A stretch of 64,000 nucleotides of DNA from Aspidapion aeneum (Eukaryota > Arthropoda > Insecta > Coleoptera > Brentidae): the NCBI GenBank assembly GCA_963576565.1, contig OY755039.1, forward strand, positions 81,901,955-81,965,954, written 5' to 3'. Under the pieces are notes generated by a model. That model was not told the origin of the DNA. It saw nothing but the letters and a program-made list of their open reading frames with translations, and searched no databases. Position numbers and translations under genes: made by a program. Every line of letters starts with the position of its first letter. Within the stretch, counting starts at the first letter, position 1. Of the stretch, positions 57,664 through 64,000 are shown one piece after another.

Positions 57664-58620
57664 CAGTCTAGGACAACTGGGCACCGCCAACTTGGCGCCG
57701 GGCCAACTCGGCGCCGGACTAAAATATATTTTTTCGATAAAATGTGCAGATGAAAACCAAAATAGATACTTATATTATTATTAATGCAAAAACATCTTTA
57801 AAAAATCCTTTACAAATTTTCTCAAAATTTGGTTTTGTTTAGTAGAGTTAAATCCATTAAGTCGACAGTAGAAATTTGGTAGGTGTAATTGTTCTGGTAA
57901 CGTGGTAACATGCAAATTATGTTTTTTATTTCAAGAATCCAAAATGGCGGATTTCTTTATTTTTAAACCGATTTGTTTCAAACTTGAAAGTTTGCAGTGT
58001 TTGATATCACTTAATACAGCTTTATTCTCTAAGCCTAAAAAAAATAAAATGGCGGCTACAAAATGGCGGACTTTCTTATTAATGCATCGTTATGTATCAA
58101 ATATGGAACTGACGGTGTTTCAAGCCGCTGATTATGATTTTTAATTCAAACTCATAAAAAATTTAAAATGAGGGATCCAAAATGGTGGATTTCTTTATTT
58201 TTAAACCGATTTATCTCAACCTTGAAAGTTTGCAGTGTTTGAGATCACTTAGTGCAGTTTTAACCTCAAACTTAACAAAATGGCGGATCCAAAATGGCGG
58301 ACTTTCTTATTTATGCATGGGTATGTATTAAATATGGAACTTGGCAATGCTTCAAGGCGCTGATCATGATTTTGACTTAAACTTACAAAAAATTTAAAAT
58401 GGCGAATTCAAAATGGCGGATTTTATTATTTACTAACCGATTTGTCTCAAACTTGAAATAATACATTGCTTAAGGTCATTTAATACAATTTTTTATTCAA
58501 ACTTAAAAAAATCAAAATGGTGGATTCAAAATGGCGGATTTTCTTATTTACTAACCGATTTGTCTCAAACTTGAAATATTACATTGCTTAAATTTAACAC
58601 AATTTTTTACTCAAACTTAA
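57664..58620 (+). mobile_element. GGCGCCG family, copy with AAAATGGCGGA repeats
   Basis: Starts CAGTCTAGGACAACTGGGCA with three minisatellite units. The A/T block follows with TCGATAAAATGTGCAGATGA and AAACATCTTTAAAAAATCCT. Then come AAATCCATTAAGTCGACA, TGGTAACGTGGTAAC and a series of units of about 110-120 bp with AAAATGGCGGA and TCTCAAACTTGAAA cores. The module order equals that at 10689-11157. No inverted right end was found, and the repeats stop at the mariner fragment. Confidence 0.68.
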
Positions 58621-58627
58621 AAAAAAA

Positions 58628-58768
58628 TCCTCAGATTTAGAAGTTATTGCAGCTACAAACGCCTATTTTGACGAGTTGGATAAATTAGACTTCAGTGATG
58701 GCATCAAATCAGTTGAACATCGTTGGGCCAAATCTATTACCTTACAAGTGGACTATATTGAAAAATAA
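58628..58768 (+). pseudogene. mariner transposase C-terminal fragment
   Basis: Forty-six codons plus TAA: SSDLEVIAATNAYFDELDK, then DGIKSVEHRWAKSI and VDYIEK. This is the conserved C-terminal end of mariner transposases (AYFxxLxxxxxxDGIxxLExRWxKCIxLxGDYVEK). There is no upstream catalytic domain: the preceding bases are AAAATGGCGGA-type repeats. No inverted terminal repeat was recognised downstream. It is a different element from the 29.4-31.1 kb transposon. Confidence 0.85.
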
Positions 58769-59078
58769 ATTATTATTTAGTCACTATGGTTTGCGTTCTA
58801 TGTTACGTCGGTTTTCATTCCATCCTCGTATGTAGTAAGTCAGCACAAATAATTTAGTTAATTAAAAGAAAACACTGCACAAGGTTTAACCGTTACGCAG
58901 CTTTTGTATTTATTTACAAAAGCTTTATTTTGCATTTTGCATTTACTGCAATTTGTACTTTGGTAAATAAGTTAATTTATTAATTTTTATTATAATGTTA
59001 ACAATCTGTCATTTGCCACCAGTTTTTCCTCTGCCTTAAATATTTCTTTTTAGGCCAGGGAGCCCGCATTTAGAGCAA
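58769..59078. other. No gene recognised
   Basis: AT-rich spacer between the mariner and LINE fragments. No motif was seen. Confidence 0.35.
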
Positions 59079-59624
59079 ATGAGCGAACATTTGAGGATCC
59101 TGCGAATATTTTTTGTCACGAAAAACGATCCACGTTTTCCCCATTTCACTACGTTTCGGTCAGTGTTTTTTTATATTCCTAAGTTTGACAAAAACTCTGT
59201 GCGAACATGTTCTGCTTTTCAGTCTATCCTGAACTTAAAAAAGCACTTAATTTTATGTTGTAAAAAAAGAGCTATCAAGCTGATCAATGACCCCGCACTT
59301 ACTCGTAGCTTGGATAGTCTCGAACATCGAAGAACTGTGCTCTTCTACAGGTATTATCACGGAAAATGCTCTAACGAGTTGGCACGTATGATCCCCCCGG
59401 GAGTAGCACTCACTAGGCGAACACGTCAAACAGACGGTAACCATCAATTTACTGTCAAAATAGAGGCACCAAGAACCTCATTATATCACAATTCATATCT
59501 CTGGAGAACAGCATCGCTGTGGAATAAACTCCCTGCGACAGTTTTCCCTGCAGGTTACAACCTGAACCGTTTCAAAACCAACACACACCAACATTTCCGC
59601 GCACTGGCCGCTTCTCAAGCGTGA
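59079..59624 (+). pseudogene. LINE ORF2 C-terminal tail fragment
   Basis: The 181-codon frame reads KKRAIKLINDPALTRSLDSL, then EHRRTVLFYRYYHGKCSNEL, a TRRTRQT segment, SLYHNSYLWRTASLWNKLP and FKTNTHQHF. This order (RAxxLI, LxxRRxVxxLYRYYxGxCSxEL, then SFxxRxxxLWNxLP) is the C-terminal domain following reverse transcriptase in many arthropod non-LTR retrotransposons of the Jockey/CR1 kind. The N-terminal 50 codons do not look like the family. The reverse transcriptase is missing, so this is a 5'-truncated copy. It differs from the RNase H-bearing LINE at 4.2 kb. Confidence 0.8.
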
Positions 59625-59842
59625 TTTGGATCTCATTGCGAGTGCGCTTAACCGTAAAAAAAAAATTCGACCATGCATTATACTCATGCAATATGTTGCA
59701 AGCATTTTTTTCTTGATGAATATAAAGTTCCAAGGGTGCGTGACTATCTATTTAAGAGAAATTCTCTTGAAGACTGCTTCCAAAAGTATCTTGGAGAGTA
59801 ACTCTAATATTAGTCCAAGGCCACAGCTTCAAATTTTGGTCT

Positions 59843-60249
59843 CCGTGGGTTTTTTGATGAAGATTTTACAACACTGCCTGACCTGTTAACAGACCCAAAA
59901 TTGTCTGAGTCAAAAAGTAAGGTTAGGGTGCCTGTGGGTAATTGTATGAGCTACCAATCTGATAAGACCATAATAATAAGGCATAATCTAAAAACACATT
60001 TTGCCCCCTTGCGGCCCCTAGAGGCAAAACATATATTTTTTTTACAGCAAAAAAATTAGTACATGAAGGCCGATAGGCGTTCCAAGTTTTATTACTCTAG
60101 ATTAAACCATTCAGAATTGAAAAATAATTTGACTTTACTTTTTGACTGAGATAATTTTGGATCTGTTAACAGGTCAGGCAGTGTTGGTGCGATCATTAGT
60201 AATCGTTTAAAAAAGGTGTTGTATAATCTTCATCAAAAATCCCACGAAA
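59843..60249. mobile_element. Inverted-repeat element, about 400 bp
   Basis: Arms with TTTTTTGATGAAGATTTTAC, CTGCCTGACCTGTTAACAGA and CAAAATT at the left match their complements at 60150-60249. The right arm has about 30 bp of extra sequence. The centre contains TTTTGCCCCCTTGCGGCCCC. No coding capacity. Confidence 0.6.
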
Positions 60250-60262
60250 GATGCTATGGCCA

Positions 60263-60281
60263 CGGACTATAATATAGTCCG
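60263..60281. repeat. Short palindrome CGGACTATAATATAGTCCG
   Basis: Nineteen bases, self-complementary about a central A/T base. It lies just outside the inverted-repeat element at 59843-60249. Confidence 0.6.
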
Positions 60282-60374
60282 GCGCCATATCGTCTTTCGA
60301 GAGCTTTTAGTATGACTTTAATATGCTCATCATCTGACTAGACCGCGTGCAAGCAGAGCTACGCGCTAATTTTG

Positions 60375-60765
60375 CCCCTTCGGCTGCTAGGGGCTGTTGA
60401 CCCCATTGCAAAATTAGAAAATCACTCATTAAAGATTTTTTATTGAATGCGCATATCATAAAATACAAAATTTTTCATCTCTTGGGGCGGCTTCTACATA
60501 GGGGTTATAAATTTTAGAGTTCAAGTAATTTTTTCAAATAAAATCGTTGCAAATTTTAAAAAGGTAATTTTTGTGGAAATTTATGTCTGACTTTGGGTAT
60601 TGATCCGTTACCTGGGACAAAAAATAATCTAACTAATGATGATGAAAATTTTGTATTCTAAGATATTTGACCGACCCAATAAAACTGAGTGATTTTCTGG
60701 TTTTGCAGTGGGCTCCAAATAAGATGTTGGCCCCTTACAACCCCTAGGAGCCGAAGCAGAGTATA
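60375..60765. mobile_element. Inverted-repeat element, about 390 bp
   Basis: CCCCTTCGGCTGCTAGGGGC with AGAAAATCACTCA at the left is mirrored by TGAGTGATTTTCTGG and CCCCTAGGAGCCGAAG at the right. Arms are about 65-90 bp with indels. The GGCCCCTAG motif also appears near 60005-60020, linking it to the neighbouring element. Confidence 0.55.
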
Positions 60766-61123
60766 ATGTACATAAGATTAACCCATTTACGGCCAAGGGT
60801 AGAAATAAAACTTAAAATTTTTAAAGATTATATTTGAAATATCATCATCATATCAACACATTTCAAAAACACATTTGTGGCGTCAAAAAAAATAATTTCG
60901 CTACTTCATGTTTAACATAGTATCGCCCATATTTTAAGCAATAAAATCTCCCGTTTTTAATTAAAAACAAATTTCTGCTGTATTGCGTGCGCGAGAAGTG
61001 GTCAACCGCAACCGTTTAGTGCAAATTTGCTGACTTAGGGCAAAATATAAGCTTTGAGTATATGACCCATATAGAGGTGCAACCGGCGAGCTTTATCATA
61101 TTAAGGGGCAGATGGCGCTGAAA
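60766..61123. other. No gene recognised
   Basis: Nothing identifiable between the inverted-repeat element and the truncated P-like copy. Confidence 0.35.
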
Positions 61124-61868
61124 TAAATTGATCAAGTAATAGACATCGTTAGTGACATTTTCGATAGCGAGAGTGAAAAATGTGTTTAATTGTCATTTCT
61201 TATTGAACAATTAGGTCTCTTGAAAAGGTCACCTGAAAATCGAAGATATTGTGGATACACTTTAATGTTGGCTACATCTTTGTTTATCCAGTCATCCAGT
61301 GCATACATGTCAATTTACAAAACTAAGGTAATATGTCTTCTGCACCCTCGCAATATTAAAAAACTGATTTGTAAAATATCGTTAACTGATAGTAATCTCT
61401 CCGGTAGTGTGCAATATTTAAAAAGTAAGATACAGCTTTTAAAAGAACATGAGTTGGTAGTTAACTTACACATTGATGAAATATATATTAAACTTTGTGA
61501 CAAGACAAAGACAAATTTAAAAACTTAAAGCTTAGGTTTGTTATGTCCAATTTTAAACTTGTATAGATTTGAAGTAACTAACGATATTATGTACCTAATA
61601 TATGTACCTAAAGATATTAGAGTGCAAATTTTATATAATTTTTTATTTTATAGATTCAGTTCTTTTATCCATAATAAACACATACATCAGCAAAATATTT
61701 TTTAAAATTTTTGCCTATATGAGAACTAAAAAATTTGGTCAATTTATTTAAATTGTGTAAAAACAGATAATATATTAAGCAATACAATAAGAATCCTGGA
61801 ACTCCTAAGATCACGTGACCGCTGACTTGCTTATAACGCACCATGGCCGGTCTTTATCGTTGGCTGCG
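61124..61868 (+). mobile_element. P-element-like transposon, copy 3, 5'-truncated
   Basis: Matches the right half of copy 1, ending GGCCGGTCTTTATCGTTGGC and TGCG. The left terminus is absent: homology begins around AATTGATCAAGTAATAGACA. The central ENFSSDN region of copy 1 is also missing, so it has an additional internal deletion. No target duplication can be tested. Confidence 0.75.
61187..61527 (+). pseudogene. P-like transposase remnant in copy 3
   Basis: The best preserved of the three: RRYCGYTLMLATSLFIQSSS, AYMSIYKTK, HPRNIKKLICKI, then ELVVNLHIDEIYIKL. The HIDEIYIK motif keeps the Asp-Glu pair expected in P/THAP9-type transposases at this place. The LPHP motif reads LLHP here. The open frame then ends, with no catalytic C-terminal half. 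Copies 1 and 2 show the same stretch broken by stops. Confidence 0.62.
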
Positions 61869-61970
61869 GTCTAGCACGTAATATTCAGGGACTGCTTCAT
61901 CGATTTAGTTGCATGTGCGAGTTCCGAGGTTCATGCCCTTTCGTGGGCTTTAAATATGACTTTAATACAG

Positions 61971-62241
61971 TGGCGTAGCGTGGGGGGCGGGGGTTGGTCG
62001 CCACCCCCCCCCCCTCCCCGCTCCGAATGTACTGGCGCCCCAAGCTTAATTACGTCGCAGGGCCGGCAACGGATTGTGAGGGCGGCAAATCTGTCGCCGA
62101 CAAAAGAGAAGAAACTAAAGACATGATGACCTTTTTTTTTTTTTTTGGTCGCAAGTTTTTTGATGGGCGCCCTTCTTAGCTCTTGCCCCCCCCGAACCGA
62201 ACCGAACCGAACCAAACCAAACCAAACCAAACCAAACCGAA
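61971..62241. repeat. CAGTGGCGTAGCG terminus, poly-T and CCGAA/CCAAA microsatellite
   Basis: CAGTGGCGTAGCGTGGGG resembles the outer end of hAT-type MITEs. It is followed by C- and G-rich sequence, a T17 run (about 62130-62147) and at 62190-62241 a CCGAA/CCAAA pentamer array. Frames on both strands here are composition artefacts. A matching right end was not found. Confidence 0.45.
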
Positions 62242-62256
62242 CCCCCACACGGGGTT

Positions 62257-62895
62257 GCATTCTTGACACGCACAACCAGGTACAAATTAGCAAAATCGAT
62301 ATGGTGGTTCTAAAAAAAAAATATTTTTGTTTAAACCATTGTTTTGAATATTATACCATTGCCTTGCCAATCATGTTTATTTCCTTTTAAATTCATTACT
62401 ACTGAACCGATTTTGATGAAATAAAAAACATCCTGGTGAGATGTGTGAAACCAACAGAAACAACTACTCCGAGAAAAAATACCCCTACCGGCATTGAATT
62501 ATACTGATGATTTAATGCTTTCGTTGGGAACTTGTTAAAACTGTTTGGTTTTCACTATCTCCAACGTCGATCACAAGGATACGAATGATCCCCGCCTGGA
62601 ACACGTCCTGACAATCAGAAACAAGTGATCCATGCCAATCCACGACCGGTTTCGACCTTTTTTTTGAGAATTGATTGCTTTAGTTTTATTTTAATCTATG
62701 GAAAAGCACTACTCTTTCCCCGCATAACGAGGTACAAATTAGTAAAATTGGTGTGGCAGTTCTCAAAAAATCAATTTTTGTTTTATCCATTGTTTTACAG
62801 ATTATACGATTGCATTGCCAATCCTGTCTGCATTAATTTTCTTATAAACTCAATATTACTGAACCGATCTTAGTGAAATAAAAAAATCATGGTGA
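62257..62895 (+). repeat. Direct repeat of about 170 bp, two copies
   Basis: 62268-62430 and 62728-62890 share AGGTACAAATTAG(C/T)AAAAT, CCATTGTTTT, ATTGCCAATC and TTACTGAACCGAT(T/C)TT. They differ by many substitutions. The complement of the last part (AAAATCGGTTCAGTAGT) resembles the AAATCGG motif of the 128-bp and 250-bp satellites. Confidence 0.65.
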
Positions 62896-62992
62896 GAATT
62901 GATTGTTCTTTAAAGATTATTATCAAAGTTTGCCGCCATCTTAAAATTTAAGATGTCGGACAGAATCATACTTGACCCTTCAAAGAGGCAAG

Positions 62993-63150
62993 GTTTAGGT
63001 TCGGTTCGGTTTAGTTCGATTCGGTTCGGTTCGGATTCACACCGTCTAGGATCCGGCGAAAGAAGTCAGGGAAGTTTTTTTCTTTAAATATGCTGTTTCG
63101 GTTCGGTCCGATTCGGTTCGGATTCACACCCTCTAGGATATCAGGAAATA
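62993..63150 (+). repeat. GGTTCGG/TTTCCTGACTT-family remnants
   Basis: Two successive pieces: GGTTCGG-type repeats, GGATTCACACCGTCTAGGAT, then GAAAGAAGTCAGGGAAG, followed by a second GGTTCGGATTCACACCCTCT. These are one-sided remnants of the foldback module seen at 960-2022 and 48378-48521. Confidence 0.7.
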
Positions 63151-63199
63151 AGTCATGCGCTATTAACTGTAGAAATAAATGTCTCGCCAGTTATACATG

Positions 63200-63345
63200 T
63201 TCGCGCTTTTGTTACGTCGCGCTTTTATCACTCGCGGTTTTGTTACATTGCGCTTTTGTTACATAGCGCTTTTGTCACTCGCGGTTTTGTTACTCGCGAT
63301 TTTGTCACTCGCTATTTTGACACTCACGCTTTCATTACAGAGCTC
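63200..63345 (+). repeat. Degenerate minisatellite CGCGCTTTTGTTAC
   Basis: About nine units of 14-16 bp: CGCGCTTTTGTTACGT, CGCGGTTTTGTTACAT, CACTCGCGATTTTGT and similar. Variation is mostly single-base. Confidence 0.8.
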
Positions 63346-64000
63346 CGTTACACAGTAGTGTGAATACGAAAAACGCATGCATTTTTTCGAGATCCACCAA
63401 AAAGTTGCTTGTACTGAACAGGGTATATACGTCTAAATATATGCATATTAAATTTGTCGTCACGTTTTATATAATAGACTCTAGCAATGCTTTTCTGCAG
63501 TAGGGTAAACAAGATTTTATTTTAATTAAAATATTTAAATTAGTTGAGGCCGCCAGGGGTGGATGGTGAACTTACCCCGTTAAAGCTGCCCGGGAAAAAA
63601 TAGGCCCGACTCATATTTCACACAAAGCCAAAACTACAAAATCGCTAATAGAAAAACAATTTTTTACTAAAACGACTCTGGATAAATCCCTAATAATAGG
63701 TTGTTTGACAGTAGTAAAAAATAAATATATATTTATTTTTAGATATCTCTTTAGGTCTTGGGAATGCTAAAAAGAAACTTTTTGTTTAATTTTTTCTCAA
63801 ATTCATATTTCTTTTAATTAAATAAATTCTTTGAATTAAAACAATTAGCCACGTGATTCAAAACAGGCGGTCTAACAATCAGCTGCGAGTGACGTCACAA
63901 AACAGTAAACGCTTCGAACAAACCTATTTTCTGTGTTATTTTCTTATGGATGGTAATGTTTGCTTTAGTTTAAAGTGCCAACTATCGTCCTAAATTAGAT
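63346..64000. other. No gene recognised
   Basis: No motif-bearing frame, tandem array or inverted repeat was recognised to the end of the window. Confidence 0.35.

Noticed and set aside
61931..62293. 120-codon minus-strand frame with poly-Gly, poly-Pro and poly-Lys
   Set aside because: Composed of homopolymers and pentamer repeats around a CAGTGGCG-type end; low-complexity artefact.
1..64000. tRNA, rRNA or conserved host gene
   Set aside because: None recognised on reading. A covariance-model tRNA scan and a protein search would be needed to exclude small or diverged ones.

Overview
This is a repeat-dominated piece of an animal nuclear genome, most likely an insect or other arthropod. The sequence is AT-rich and full of stop codons, and I see no bacterial-type operons. 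I recognise no host protein-coding gene, tRNA or rRNA. What can be identified is transposable-element material: a Ty3/Gypsy and a BEL/Pao LTR retrotransposon, a Penelope-like GIY-YIG fragment, LINE 3' ends, Tc1/mariner, hAT-like and P-element-like DNA transposons, a THAP-domain remnant, and many foldback (inverted-repeat) elements and satellite arrays. The arthropod assignment rests on that mix; the species cannot be told from the window.

Layout. 1-5.0 kb: a GGTTC-microsatellite foldback, a second foldback with a nested hAT-like MITE, a THAP remnant and a decayed LINE end. 5.06-10.2 kb: one large foldback whose centre is a 1,744-bp segment duplicated in tandem. 10.7-12 kb: a GGCGCCG minisatellite end, AAAATGGCGGA repeats and a 168-bp tandem array. 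12.1-15.06 kb: inverted CCACATAGCAC elements and a near-perfect 0.96-kb palindrome. 15.3-16.5 kb: a 250-bp satellite. 16.96-18.34 kb: a P-like element with a perfect 8-bp target duplication. 18.7-19.4 kb: a mariner-type MITE. 23.33-28.34 kb: a Gypsy element with identical LTRs. 29.4-31.1 kb: a mariner-like element with long inverted repeats and transposase debris. 31.19-32.60 kb: an inverted P-like copy. 32.71-36.82 kb: a 4.1-kb foldback made mostly of minisatellites, bounded by a perfect 9-bp target duplication. 37.0-42.4 kb: a satellite with higher-order structure. 42.6-47.4 kb: more TIR elements, one holding a 16-bp-repeat foldback. 47.95-56.57 kb: a 31-bp-repeat foldback invaded by the BEL/Pao element, with a Penelope-like fragment beside it. 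57.7-64 kb: another GGCGCCG-family copy, mariner and LINE C-terminal fragments, P-like copy 3 and small repeats.

No genes act together in a pathway here. The logic of the window is nesting and chronology: elements inserted into elements, with target-site duplications (5, 8 and 9 bp and TA) that date and bound several insertions. The most distinctive feature is the family of foldback elements whose arms or cores are tandem minisatellites. Every coding region recognised is broken. All identity statements come from reading by eye; no alignment or database search was run.
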